Shown: positions 1-8,766, counted from the first letter of the stretch. The stretch: DNA of 46,316 nt from Bacteroidales bacterium (GCA_016936435.1 JAFGXX010000043.1:1-46316), one strand, 5' to 3'. A program made the numbers and translations. Notes: generated by a model not told the origin, from the letters alone.

Positions 1-117
1 AATTTTGTTCAGAATGCCCCTGCGAATGTTCTCGACACGGAACGCAGGAAGAGAAACGACGCGGAGTCAAAGATAAAACTGCTCGAAGAGAGACTGAAAG
101 AATTAAGAAATAAATAG
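1..117 (+). CDS. valS: Valine--tRNA ligase, C-terminal end (partial)
   Basis: The window opens inside a reading frame that runs in frame 1 to a TAG stop at 115-117. The 38 visible residues begin NFVQNAPANVL and continue as a charged Lys/Glu-rich helix ending in LKELRNK. This matches the C-terminal coiled-coil arm of bacterial valyl-tRNA synthetase, where an (F/Y)xxNAPxxVxxxE(R/K) motif precedes a short antiparallel coiled coil that contacts tRNA. The enzyme charges tRNA-Val in the cytoplasm. Only the tail is visible, so the catalytic core and start cannot be checked. The call rests on the short but characteristic NAPxxV plus coiled-coil pattern. Confidence 0.8.
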   Translation, partial: NFVQNAPANVLDTERRKRNDAESKIKLLEERLKELRNK

Positions 118-143
118 ATCTCTGGATATCCTTCGGGAAATTG

Positions 144-1445
144 TCAGGGTATCATCTTCCTTACCAGGTAGTTTTCATTCATGGGAGCAAGTTCCCATCC
201 GCTGTTGATCACAAGATGCCATCCTTCGCCTTCGAAACGGTTCCTGTCGGCTTTGTATCCCTTTGAAGTGATCCGGACATATTTCAGGTTATTGGAAACC
301 AGACATCCGCCTTTTTCCACGGTCAGTTTTCCCCAGTTGTCCGACACCCTTATTGCACTGTAAAGAGTTCCCAGGGTATCCATCGGGTGTACGTCCGCAT
401 CTTCGAAATCGAAATAGGGACTTTCAAGTTCAAAGATCACGACAGGCTTTTCGGTAAAAGTGCTGGTGAGCCTGTGCAGACGCGATTTTATTTCCTCAAT
501 CCTTCTGTCCTCTTCTTCCTGGATGGCGCTCAGGTCGTAGTTCAGTGCTATACTTCCTGCGACATCGCGGCATACCTGTGGTAACTGGATGTCGTACAGG
601 TTGATTATCTCCCTGCTGAGGTCGATATTTTCTGAGCGTATCGTGGTGAAATCAAAGCCTTTGCGATACAGCAGGTTGGCATATAAGGCGCCTGTCAGGG
701 CTCCGTATGATCTTGTGAAAGAGGGCATTGAATAAGTACGGTCGAGAAATTCCAGTAAGCGGCGTTGATTCTCCTCAGAACTATTTGTTGAAAGAAGTAT
801 GTATGTGAATGCTGCCAGTCCTTCATAGTTTTCGAACTTGATCTCATCACCGGTAAACCCGGGATATAGTTCTCTTTTTGATCCCTTGAATACGAGGGCA
901 TCTCTTAACGCAACCCGCTGTGCCTCTCCTTCGGTTGTGACAGCCTTCCTCAGGGCTTTCCATTCGAGCTTTATCCACAGGCGGGCATTTTTATCATCGA
1001 GGTGATTTCTCCTGAAGCCTGATGATGTATATCCTATCGATTCCTGGTAGCAGTGAAAAAGTGCATGAACAGCCCTGTTGATGATCCGGTATTCATCTTC
1101 CTGCATGGGAAGAGGTGCCATGGCAAACAGGGTACCCCCGTAATTCACGGCAACATTATTCACAAGAAGTTCCCTGGGGTAGGTTCCGGTATATATTCCT
1201 TCCCTTGATTTAAGAAGCCCCTGCTGATCGGACTGGTTTGCGATTATCTTCCTGGATGCCCTGTCGACATACATCACCGGTCCGTAAAGATTCCTGCCCC
1301 ATAATTTTCCGTTATCCCTGTTGCAAACGCTTTCTACCTTTTTAAAATAAGCAGAAGCCTTTTCGGGTGTAAGATATGTATCCTGCACCTCTTCCCTGCA
1401 ACCGGCAAGAAGAAGGGGTACAATCAATAACAACCATTTATTCAT
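144..1445 (-). CDS. Lipoprotein, metallopeptidase-like with degenerate HExxH
   Basis: A 433-aa protein with a clear lipoprotein signal: a hydrophobic stretch at residues 4-13 and lipobox LLAGC with acylated Cys16. I do not recognise a named family. The middle resembles secreted gluzincin-like proteins: HALFH at 127-131, then NHLD (about 147-150), a basic helix containing LWIKLEWKAL, and YEGLAAFT (207-214), where Glu208 could be the third zinc ligand. In catalytic relatives the first motif is HExxH; here the second position is Ala, so the general-base Glu is missing. The C-terminal 100 residues look beta-rich. It is divergent from glnA, with a candidate -7 element TATTTTTG at 1472-1465. The lipoprotein call is firm. 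The metallopeptidase fold is inference from short motifs, and if correct the protein is probably a non-catalytic binder. Confidence 0.7.
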   Translation of the reverse strand: MNKWLLLIVPLLLAGCREEVQDTYLTPEKASAYFKKVESVCNRDNGKLWGRNLYGPVMYVDRASRKIIANQSDQQGLLKSREGIYTGTYPRELLVNNVAVNYGGTLFAMAPLPMQEDEYRIINRAVHALFHCYQESIGYTSSGFRRNHLDDKNARLWIKLEWKALRKAVTTEGEAQRVALRDALVFKGSKRELYPGFTGDEIKFENYEGLAAFTYILLSTNSSEENQRRLLEFLDRTYSMPSFTRSYGALTGALYANLLYRKGFDFTTIRSENIDLSREIINLYDIQLPQVCRDVAGSIALNYDLSAIQEEEDRRIEEIKSRLHRLTSTFTEKPVVIFELESPYFDFEDADVHPMDTLGTLYSAIRVSDNWGKLTVEKGGCLVSNNLKYVRITSKGYKADRNRFEGEGWHLVINSGWELAPMNENYLVRKMIP

Positions 1446-1464
1446 GGGTGGAAATTTTCAGTTC

Positions 1465-1472
1465 CAAAAATA
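1465..1472 (-). promoter_or_regulatory. Candidate Bacteroidota -7 element for the lipoprotein gene
   Basis: The minus strand reads TATTTTTG here, an exact match to the Bacteroidota -7 consensus TAnnTTTG, about 20 nt upstream of the lipoprotein ATG (1445). No convincing TTTG/TTG -33 element lies at the usual 19-21 nt spacing, so this is only a half-site. Confidence 0.4.
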
Positions 1473-1526
1473 GTTAAAAAATTTTATTGTTGTAATGAAG
1501 TTCCGAAACAGACGGGAAATATGATA

Positions 1527-1562
1527 TTTGACATGGAGCCGTTGTTTTTAATTATATATTTT
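1527..1562 (+). promoter_or_regulatory. Possible glnA promoter
   Basis: TTTG at 1527-1530 is followed, 24 nt later, by TATATTTT at 1555-1562, a near match to TAnnTTTG that lacks the final G. The spacing is slightly long. It lies about 30 nt upstream of the glutamine synthetase start, in the 145-bp gap shared with the divergent lipoprotein gene. I see no other obvious signal in that gap. Confidence 0.3.
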
Positions 1563-1590
1563 TACCCTCCGTAAAATAATAGTTAAGTAT

Positions 1591-3096
1591 ATGGTGAACA
1601 ATGAAATATCGATGAATCCGAATGATCTTGCCAGGTTTCTTCAGAAGCCGGCGAGGGATTTTACCCGCGATGATATAGTCCGTTTCATGGAAGCCCGGGG
1701 TATCCCGATGGTAAATTTCAGGTACATAGCTGAAGACGGTAAACTCAAAACTCTCAATTTTGTACCCTACAGCAGGGAACACCTGGTATCGATACTCACT
1801 GCCGGAGAGAGGGTCGACGGATCAAGTCTCTTTTCGTTCGTGGAATCGGGTTCGAGCGACCTTTACGTTATCCCCCGTTACCGGACAGCCTTTCTGAATC
1901 CCTTTGCTGCCAGTCCGTCGCTTGAGATCCTCTGTTCATTCTATAACAGCGAAGGGAAAGCTCTGGAGAGTGCTCCGGAGTATATTCTCCGCAAAGCTTA
2001 TTCGCGGTTCACTGAGAAGACGGGTTTAAAGCTGCGGGCTTTCGGTGAACTGGAATACTATATCAAATCGCCTCACAACAATCTTTATCCGCTTGTTGAT
2101 CAGAAGGGATATCACCAGGCTAAACCCTTTGCCAAATTTGAAGATATGCGGGTGGAAGCACTCGACTATTGTGCCAAAGCCGGGTGCCGGATCAAGTATG
2201 GTCATTCGGAAGTGGGCAGTTTTACAAGAGAGGGAGAAGACTTTGAACAACACGAAATTGAATTTCTTCCTGTTGAACCCGAAGAAGCTGTGGATCAGCT
2301 TCTGATAGCAAAATGGATTTTGAGGATGCTTGGCTGCAGGTATGGTGTCGAAGTAAGTTTTGCTCCCAAGATCACAGTTGGAAATGCGGGTTCGGGAATG
2401 CATATCCATATGATGCTGGAAAGGGATGGTCAGAATGTTATGGTCGAAAAGGGGGTGCTGAGTACTGTGGCAAGAAAAATGATCGCGGGGATTCTTGACC
2501 TTTCTAAAGCCCTGACAGCTTTTGGCAATACCATTCCAACATCGTATCTGAGACTCGTACCCCACCAGGAAGCACCGACAAACATTTGCTGGGGCGACAG
2601 GAACAGGTCTGTCCTGATAAGGGTACCGCTGGGATGGAACGGAGCCATGAACATGATCAGAGATGCCAACCCGACAGACAAAACCGTGTTCCCCGATATG
2701 CCGGCAAAACAGACTGTTGAGCTCAGATCTCCCGACGGGTCGGCTGATCTGTATAAGCTTTTTGCAGGTCTGGTTGTTGCAATTGAGAACGGACTTGAAA
2801 TGCCTGATGGAGTGGAAAGGGCCGAAAAACTATATGTCGACTATAATATTTTCAGAAACCACGATACCGCTGCTGTAAAACAGCTTGAATCACTACCTGC
2901 ATCATGCTGGGAATCGGCTGAATGTCTTCTTGAAAAAAGGGATGTCTTTGAAAAAGACGGTGTATTTCCTGCTGGAGTGATCGACAATGTTGTAAAACGC
3001 CTCAGGAGCTTTGAAGACAGGGATTTAAGTGAAAAACTATATAACAGACCTGATGAAATAGCGAAGCTTGTCAGTCGTTTTCTCCATTTCGGATAA
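1591..3096 (+). CDS. glnA: Glutamine synthetase, type I-like
   Basis: A 501-aa protein that should make glutamine from glutamate, ammonia and ATP in the cytoplasm. The N-terminal beta-grasp region (about 30-120) includes VDGSSLFSF. The catalytic domain has AGSGMHIHM (metal and glutamate binding), a run ending APTNICWGDRNRSVLIRVP (ATP/glutamate site) and VELRSPDGSADLY (the RxPDxSAN-type signature). An upstream HSEVG...QHEIEF stretch matches the Glu-flap/metal region. The length is slightly above the usual 440-475 aa of GSI-alpha/beta. I did not find a clear adenylylation-site tyrosine loop, so regulation by adenylylation is uncertain. The start is ambiguous: ATG at 1591 or in-frame ATG at 1612 (MNPNDLARF); I keep 1591. 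It is a single gene, convergent with nadC. Confidence 0.93.
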   Translation: MVNNEISMNPNDLARFLQKPARDFTRDDIVRFMEARGIPMVNFRYIAEDGKLKTLNFVPYSREHLVSILTAGERVDGSSLFSFVESGSSDLYVIPRYRTAFLNPFAASPSLEILCSFYNSEGKALESAPEYILRKAYSRFTEKTGLKLRAFGELEYYIKSPHNNLYPLVDQKGYHQAKPFAKFEDMRVEALDYCAKAGCRIKYGHSEVGSFTREGEDFEQHEIEFLPVEPEEAVDQLLIAKWILRMLGCRYGVEVSFAPKITVGNAGSGMHIHMMLERDGQNVMVEKGVLSTVARKMIAGILDLSKALTAFGNTIPTSYLRLVPHQEAPTNICWGDRNRSVLIRVPLGWNGAMNMIRDANPTDKTVFPDMPAKQTVELRSPDGSADLYKLFAGLVVAIENGLEMPDGVERAEKLYVDYNIFRNHDTAAVKQLESLPASCWESAECLLEKRDVFEKDGVFPAGVIDNVVKRLRSFEDRDLSEKLYNRPDEIAKLVSRFLHFG

Positions 3097-3164
3097 AAAA
3101 ACTGAAGTTTTAAGATATTCTCCTGCTTCCGTGAGTCGTGGTGCTAATGGAATCAGAAATGCCG

Positions 3165-4013
3165 TTAAAATGCTTTAAGACTCATGTCGAGGCTCTTAAT
3201 ATGATGAGTCAGGGCGCCGACTGAAATGAAATCGACGCCGCATTCGGCGTATGATCTTACTGTTTCAAGAGTTATACCTCCTGAAGATTCGGTTTCATAT
3301 TTTCCACCTATGATGTTAACGGCCGTCAGCGTATCGCCTATACTGAAATTGTCGAGCATTATCCGGCTGACACCGCCTGTTGCCATTATCCTTTTTACAT
3401 CGTCGATGCTCCCGGCTTCAATTTCAATTTTAAGGCTCCTTTTGTTTTGCCTGAGGTATTCCCTGGTTTTTTCAATGGCCTGTTCAATTCCTCCTGCATA
3501 CTTTATATGATTGTCTTTCAGCATTATCATATCAAAAAGGCCCATTCTGTGATTCAGTCCTCCACCAATTCGTACGGCTTCTTTCTCAAGGAACCTCATG
3601 CCGGGTGTTGTCTTTCGTGTATCCAGGATCTTTGCCTTCAGTCCTTCTATCCTCTTTACATATTCGCTGGTGCTTGTTGCGATACCGCTCATTCTCTGCA
3701 TTATATTAAGAACAAGACGTTCCGATTTCAGGATGGATTGCTGGCGGCCTGCAACTGTAAGAGCTATATCACCGGGTTTAATATCCCGGCTGTCATCGAT
3801 GAGGATATCACATTCGAGTTCTTCGTCGATTATTGAAAAAACCTCCCGGGCTACTTTCGTTCCGGCCAGGATACCTTCTTCCTTGACAAGCAGCCTGGCT
3901 TTACCCTTTGCATCCGCGGGTATACATGCCAGAGATGAGTGATCGCCGTCACCGAGATCTTCCCCGATGCTTCTCAGTATAAATTCACGAAGGATTCTGT
4001 TTCCCATTTTCAA
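3165..4013 (-). CDS. nadC: Nicotinate-nucleotide pyrophosphorylase (carboxylating)
   Basis: A 282-aa protein of normal length for quinolinate phosphoribosyltransferase, which converts quinolinate and PRPP to nicotinate mononucleotide, CO2 and PPi in de novo NAD synthesis. Hallmarks are the N-terminal EDLGDGDHSS, DTRKTTPGMRFLEKEAV with GGGLNHRMGLFDMIMLKDNH (quinolinate and PRPP binding), IEIEAGSIDDV, IMLDNF, and the C-terminal SSGGITLETVRSYAECGVDF leading to ISVGALTHH. The start codon lies inside the 3' end of the DUF4783 gene (29-bp overlap), so the two are almost certainly co-transcribed leftward and perhaps translationally coupled. An alternative start two codons later (MGNRIL) is possible. 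nadA and nadB are not in the window. Confidence 0.95.
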   Translation of the reverse strand: MKMGNRILREFILRSIGEDLGDGDHSSLACIPADAKGKARLLVKEEGILAGTKVAREVFSIIDEELECDILIDDSRDIKPGDIALTVAGRQQSILKSERLVLNIMQRMSGIATSTSEYVKRIEGLKAKILDTRKTTPGMRFLEKEAVRIGGGLNHRMGLFDMIMLKDNHIKYAGGIEQAIEKTREYLRQNKRSLKIEIEAGSIDDVKRIMATGGVSRIMLDNFSIGDTLTAVNIIGGKYETESSGGITLETVRSYAECGVDFISVGALTHHIKSLDMSLKAF

Positions 4014-4401
4014 GGTCGATACGGATAAGATGGATCAGTGGGCCCTTGTCGACAGTTTTCATCAGAAAATAGACCCGGAAATCTCCTTTCTCGGTCTTAA
4101 GGTTCCCGATGGCATACTGGACATCATTTTTTACACCCTGATATCTTATAATGAAATCTTTGGTGGGATGACTGGCAAAAAACTCTTTCAGGATAGCTTC
4201 GGCGACATTTTTTTTATAGAAATCTTCTTTTTGCGGAAGAAGCAATTCCACAGTCGAATTGAGATATTTCGACAATTCAGCTGCGTTGCCGGCCCTGAAG
4301 GCAACTGAGATACCTGCCGGTATCCTTGCCTGTTCCTGAAAGGATGAGCTCACGGAACCTGCCAGTAGCGATAATACCGTAAAAATACTGATAATGTTCA
4401 T
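3985..4401 (-). CDS. DUF4783 family secreted protein
   Basis: A 138-aa protein with an N-terminal signal peptide (hydrophobic residues 3-18, Ala/Ser-rich cleavage region around SVSSSFQ). The mature part of about 115 residues has an NTF2-like alternation: helix (AELSKYLNSTVELLLP), helix (KNVAEAILKEFFASHP) and then strands (DFIIRYQGV, GDFRVYFLMK, LIHLIRIDLE). This is the DUF4783 pattern, a family often found just upstream of nadC in Bacteroidota. It probably acts in the periplasm; the biochemical role is unknown. It overlaps nadC by 29 bp, and a TAAATTTG -7 element lies about 40 nt upstream on the same strand. Confidence 0.85.
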   Translation of the reverse strand: MNIISIFTVLSLLAGSVSSSFQEQARIPAGISVAFRAGNAAELSKYLNSTVELLLPQKEDFYKKNVAEAILKEFFASHPTKDFIIRYQGVKNDVQYAIGNLKTEKGDFRVYFLMKTVDKGPLIHLIRIDLENGKQNPS

Positions 4402-4440
4402 CTTTTATATTTTGTTTCCCGGCCTGAGACTAATATCAGA

Positions 4441-4448
4441 CAAATTTA
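4441..4448 (-). promoter_or_regulatory. Candidate -7 element for the DUF4783-nadC operon
   Basis: The minus strand reads TAAATTTG, an exact TAnnTTTG match, about 40 nt upstream of the DUF4783 ATG at 4401. No TTG at -33 spacing was seen. It shares the gap with the opposite-facing rlmH promoter. Confidence 0.45.
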
Positions 4449-4486
4449 ACACATTTCGATAAAGATAAGCTTTCGGTCTTTCATAA

Positions 4487-4516
4487 TTGCTTTCAGACTT
4501 ATTAATTATATTTTTG
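4487..4516 (+). promoter_or_regulatory. rlmH promoter (TTG-N19-TATTTTTG)
   Basis: TTG at 4487-4489, a 19-nt spacer, then TATTTTTG at 4509-4516 give both halves of a Bacteroidota primary-sigma promoter at ideal spacing. This is the best-formed promoter in the window. The predicted transcript start near 4522-4524 leaves almost no leader for the upstream ATG at 4528, which favours the ATG at 4564 as the true rlmH start. Confidence 0.65.
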
Positions 4517-4563
4517 TATTTATTGCTGTGCAGTATGATACTCACAAAAGTCGGGCCATTTTT

Positions 4564-5037
4564 ATGAAGATTGCAATATTGCAAACCGGTAAAACAACTG
4601 AAAAGTTTGTTTATGAAGGTGTGAAGATGTACATGACCCGGTTGAAGAAATACTGCCAGGCAGAGATTATTACAGTTCCCGACCTGAAAAATACGAGGCA
4701 CATGCCTGCTGAAGAGCAGAAGTTGAGGGAAGGAAGGATGATCCTTAAGGTTTTGGGTAAAGATGATTTCCCGGTACTGCTCGATGAAAGAGGCAGAGAA
4801 TTTGGAACAACTGATTTTGCTGCATGGCTTGAAGAGCGGCTGCTTATTAAAAGCAGGAGGCTGGTTTTCATTATAGGCGGACCCTGGGGATTTTCAGATG
4901 AGCTGGTCGGGGCAGCCGGTTTTAAATTGTCTCTTTCAAAAATGACTTTCCCGCATCAGTTAGTACGATTATTGTTTGCAGAACAATTATACAGGGCATT
5001 TACAGTTATCAGAGGTGAACCATACCATCACGAATAG
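4564..5037 (+). CDS. rlmH: 23S rRNA (pseudouridine1915-N3)-methyltransferase
   Basis: A 157-aa SPOUT-family enzyme that methylates pseudouridine 1915 in helix 69 of 23S rRNA on assembled 70S ribosomes, using SAM. The start MKIAILQTGKT and the length fit the family (about 155-160 aa). The trefoil-knot SAM site is visible in FIIGGPWGFSDEL and LSKMTFPHQLVRLLFAEQ, and the protein ends in the family's ordered tail IRGEPYHHE. An in-frame ATG at 4528 would add 12 residues without homology, and the promoter position argues against it. The histidine kinase gene starts 15 nt downstream, so the two are probably co-transcribed. Confidence 0.95.
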   Translation: MKIAILQTGKTTEKFVYEGVKMYMTRLKKYCQAEIITVPDLKNTRHMPAEEQKLREGRMILKVLGKDDFPVLLDERGREFGTTDFAAWLEERLLIKSRRLVFIIGGPWGFSDELVGAAGFKLSLSKMTFPHQLVRLLFAEQLYRAFTVIRGEPYHHE

Positions 5038-5052
5038 CTAACGATCAGGCTG

Positions 5053-8000
5053 ATGAAAGAAAAAACCCGTGTCCGTCTGATGATAATAATTCCGGCGCTG
5101 CTGTTGCTGCTTGCAATGGTGTCGGAATCATTGTATTTCAGCGATCTTGAATACAGGTACAAAACAGCACGCTTCAACAGGATACTTCATCAGAAAGAAA
5201 AAAGGATGGAGGATTGTTTAAAGAGCCTGAAACCTCTTACAGCCTCTGGCAATCTGAATGACACAGTTTCGGAGAACAGCCTTTTTTCAATTGCCCGCAG
5301 AAATGACATAACAGTTCTGCAGTATCTTGACAATAAACTGGTTTACTGGTCGGATAATGATTTTGATGTCCCCATGTTTTTCGATGATTCACTATATGCC
5401 CGGCCAATAATCTTTCTGCAGAACGGGTGGTTTCTTCCAATGACAATACGTTCGGGTAATGAGGCCCTGACAGGTCTTCTCAGGGTAAGAACCGATTATG
5501 GTTTTGAGAATGAGATCATAAGAAGCGGATTCAGCAAAGATTTCAGGATGCCCGGCAATGTGAGGTTCAGCACAGGTGATGAGGGATCCCGATACCATAT
5601 CAGTAACAGCAGGGATAGCTACCTTTTTTCCCTTCATTTTCCTGAAATAAAAAGTAATTCTGCATTTATTGCTATGCCGCTGCTATTCTGGATATTACTT
5701 TTTATAATGCTGGTTTTTGCCGGTAATGAGATGATCAGAAAGATGTCTCCGGGAAAGAATTCCATTACAGGCTTCCTTCTATGTCTGACTCTGTTTTCAG
5801 CGCTTTATGCCTTTATTCTGCTGACAGAAAAACCTGCGACATTGTTCAGAACAGAGTTATTCTCTTCTTACCTGTTCTCATATAACGGCTTTATACCTTC
5901 TCTTGGGCATCTTCTGGTTCTCTCTGTTCTTGTCGCCGATATCACCCTGATGATCAATCGATTTATCCGACCTGAATCCGTCATCACCGGAGCTCAGGCT
6001 AAGGGACTGGCGGTTGTAGGCTTTTTCCTTGTTTCGGCTGCTCTTTTTACAGGCTTTGCACATACTCTCTTCAGCCATCTTGTCGCTGATTCGAACATCA
6101 GTTTTGAGGCTTATAAGGTTCTTTCTCTGGACTTTAATTCCGTGGCAGGATTTTCATCGGTGATAATCATGTTCCTTGTCCCTCTGCTTTTGTCTTTAAT
6201 CGCATTCCGTATCGGAGAGAAGACCAGCAGAGGAGGGACGGGAGTTGCAGTCATTGTTTCCGTTGCAGTTATCATTGCACTATTGCATCGCGACAGAGAT
6301 TCTCTCATGGCTGCTACCGTTTTATTCCTTATTATGCTGGTCATTATCAGGATATCGGTAAGAAGAAAAAACCTTCTTTTCAGCACGCCTCTTATATTTT
6401 CACTTCTCTTCGGACTGTACAGCCTGTATGTGATAACAACATGTTCGGAAAAGAAAATAACGGAGAAAATGAAAATACAGGCTCTGTCTTTTTCTACCGA
6501 TCATGATCCTGAAGCCGAGCACCTTCTTTTGGATATGTGGCCTGCGATGACGGGAGACTCAGTTCTGAAAGGGATGATGGAAAGTGAATATTTTCAGCGT
6601 GATTATAATATCATTTCAGAATATCTTAAAACAAGATATTTCAACGGCTACTGGGGAAACTATAATTACAGTATATATCTGTGCCGCAGTGATGATCCTC
6701 TGAAGATTGGTCAGACCGGGGAGCTGATTGACAATTGCTTTGAATTCTTCAATGACAGGATCGGAAAATACGGACGCAGGCTTGCCAATACGGGATTCTG
6801 GTTCTTTGACAATCAGGGAGGCAGGTCGTATTATCTCGGCGAATTGCAATTCAGGCATGATAATTCAATAACACACGGACTGTTCATAGAGCTCTACAGC
6901 GATGTCAACCTGTTCCTTCCGGGCTATTCAGAGCTACTTCTCGACAGGCGATTCCGTGGTCATTCCGATATCAAGGACTATTCTTTTGCAAAGTATATAA
7001 ATGGTGAATTAGTGCTGAAGTCAGGCGACTTTGCCTACAGTAAGGGCGATGACGAATACATAGGCAGGGATGCCGACTACAGGATCTTCAGGTCGGGCGG
7101 GTTCAGACATATATTATACAGGAACGGTAATGCCACGGTCATGCTGAGCAGACCAGAACTTAACGGAGGTAATCTTCTTATAACCTTTGCCTACCTTTTC
7201 GCTTTCACCTTCATATTGGGAAACCTTGTAAGCCTTCTCATACGCAGACCGGCGCTGAAGAAATTGATTAATCTCAATTTCCGTCAGAAGCTGCAAATGA
7301 CCTTCATTGCCATCCTCTTATTTTCATTCATACTCATCGGTATCATCATTACCCACCTGACTGTAAGGGAATACAGGTCAAATCATTATGACAACATCAC
7401 CGAAAAACTCAATTCAATCTACCTCGAGCTTGATTCTAAACTAGCCGGAGAGCAGAGTCTGTCGTCAGACTGGATGAACAATGCCGGTGGCTCTTTGAAC
7501 CAGCTGCTTATCAATCTTTCAAACATATTCAATACCGACATAAACCTCTACGATCTTAACTGCATACTGATGGCCACCTCCCGGGCCGAGATATTTTCAC
7601 GCGATCTGACCGGTATCAGAATGAATAATGTGGCTATGAACCACCTGAAATACCTCAGGAAAACCTTTTTCTCGCAGACAGAAACTATCGGCAGTCTGAA
7701 ATATGTTTCTGTATATGTTCCGTTCTATAATATTGACAACGAGGTTATTGCATATCTGAATCTTCCGTATTTCAGGATGCAGAGCGTTCTGGCCAGGGAT
7801 ATTTCAAATCTTATAGTTGCTGTTATCAACTTCACACTTCTGCTGGTACTTATAACTACTGCACTTGCTGTTTTTATAAGCGGCAGGCTGACTTCTCCTC
7901 TTTCCATGCTGAGCAAAGGGCTTGCTTCGGTAGAACTGGGGAAGAAAAGTGAACATCTCATGTACAGAGGCAGCGATGAGATAGGAGAGTTGGTACGTCA

Positions 8001-8766
8001 GTATAACAGGATGGTTGATGAGCTTGATCAGAGTGCCAGGAAGCTTGCCGACTCCGAAAGAGAATATGCCTGGAGGGAGATGGCAAAACAGATAGCTCAT
8101 GAGATCAAGAATCCGCTGACACCCATGAAGCTGAATGTTCAGCAGCTGTTAAAATCATGGAAGGACGGTGTACAGGGGTTTGGAGAGAGGCTTGAGGGAT
8201 TTGCACGAAACCAGATAGAATATATCGATAATCTGTCGTCGATAGCTTCTGCATTTTCAGCCTTTGCAAAAATGCCCGGCAATAAACCAGTTGAGACTGA
8301 CCTGCTTGAGCAGATACGGACCACTCTTGAGCTGTTCCGTAATACCGACAATGTTTATTTCACTGTGAAATGGCCACCCGAAAGCAAAGTGATTATTTAT
8401 GCCGACAGAGAACACCTTAACGGTATCTTCTCAAACCTTTTCAAAAACAGCATTCAATCGATCCCTTCCGGCAGAAAAGGAATCGTTGAGGTCAGAATGG
8501 AGGTTGTGAGCAACAGGGTTATGGTGTCGGTAAAAGATAATGGCCAGGGTATTCCTGATGATCTCAAGGGTAAGATGTTTACCCCTAATTTCACAACCAA
8601 ATCCTCAGGTACCGGACTGGGTTTGTCCATAGTAAAAAAGTACGCCGAAGCAGCTAATGGGAGAGTGTGGTTTGAATCAGATGCCGGTAAGGGAACTGTA
8701 TTTTATGTCGAATTTCCGCTGATGTATACGGTAGAGCGTCCCGGATCATCACAGAATGAGTTATAA
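5053..8766 (+). CDS. Large multi-pass sensor histidine kinase, NtrY-like
   Basis: A 1237-aa membrane histidine kinase. TM1 is at about 8-28, followed by an extracytoplasmic region to about 200 and then a cluster of roughly eight TM segments (about 205-460). A second large extracytoplasmic region (about 460-705) follows, then TMs at about 707-730 and 749-771, a third sensor segment, and a last TM near 917-942. HAMP is at about 940-995. The H-box is MAKQIAHEIKNPLTPMKLN with phospho-accepting His1016. The ATPase domain has the N-box FKNSIQSI, VKDNGQGIPDDL and SSGTGLGLSIVKKY. The HEIKNPLTP H-box is typical of the NtrY/PorY-like branch. No response regulator is encoded nearby, so the partner is unknown. 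It sits between rlmH and the T9SS-type surface cluster. Confidence 0.9.
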   Translation: MKEKTRVRLMIIIPALLLLLAMVSESLYFSDLEYRYKTARFNRILHQKEKRMEDCLKSLKPLTASGNLNDTVSENSLFSIARRNDITVLQYLDNKLVYWSDNDFDVPMFFDDSLYARPIIFLQNGWFLPMTIRSGNEALTGLLRVRTDYGFENEIIRSGFSKDFRMPGNVRFSTGDEGSRYHISNSRDSYLFSLHFPEIKSNSAFIAMPLLFWILLFIMLVFAGNEMIRKMSPGKNSITGFLLCLTLFSALYAFILLTEKPATLFRTELFSSYLFSYNGFIPSLGHLLVLSVLVADITLMINRFIRPESVITGAQAKGLAVVGFFLVSAALFTGFAHTLFSHLVADSNISFEAYKVLSLDFNSVAGFSSVIIMFLVPLLLSLIAFRIGEKTSRGGTGVAVIVSVAVIIALLHRDRDSLMAATVLFLIMLVIIRISVRRKNLLFSTPLIFSLLFGLYSLYVITTCSEKKITEKMKIQALSFSTDHDPEAEHLLLDMWPAMTGDSVLKGMMESEYFQRDYNIISEYLKTRYFNGYWGNYNYSIYLCRSDDPLKIGQTGELIDNCFEFFNDRIGKYGRRLANTGFWFFDNQGGRSYYLGELQFRHDNSITHGLFIELYSDVNLFLPGYSELLLDRRFRGHSDIKDYSFAKYINGELVLKSGDFAYSKGDDEYIGRDADYRIFRSGGFRHILYRNGNATVMLSRPELNGGNLLITFAYLFAFTFILGNLVSLLIRRPALKKLINLNFRQKLQMTFIAILLFSFILIGIIITHLTVREYRSNHYDNITEKLNSIYLELDSKLAGEQSLSSDWMNNAGGSLNQLLINLSNIFNTDINLYDLNCILMATSRAEIFSRDLTGIRMNNVAMNHLKYLRKTFFSQTETIGSLKYVSVYVPFYNIDNEVIAYLNLPYFRMQSVLARDISNLIVAVINFTLLLVLITTALAVFISGRLTSPLSMLSKGLASVELGKKSEHLMYRGSDEIGELVRQYNRMVDELDQSARKLADSEREYAWREMAKQIAHEIKNPLTPMKLNVQQLLKSWKDGVQGFGERLEGFARNQIEYIDNLSSIASAFSAFAKMPGNKPVETDLLEQIRTTLELFRNTDNVYFTVKWPPESKVIIYADREHLNGIFSNLFKNSIQSIPSGRKGIVEVRMEVVSNRVMVSVKDNGQGIPDDLKGKMFTPNFTTKSSGTGLGLSIVKKYAEAANGRVWFESDAGKGTVFYVEFPLMYTVERPGSSQNEL

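Noticed and set aside
2026-2565. 179-aa open frame on the minus strand within glnA
   Set aside because: It lies wholly antisense to a strongly conserved glutamine synthetase core and its translation has no recognisable domain or signal.
3097-3164. Terminator between convergent glnA and nadC
   Set aside because: Only a weak 5-bp AT stem (AAAAC/GTTTT) is visible and the T-run is very short.
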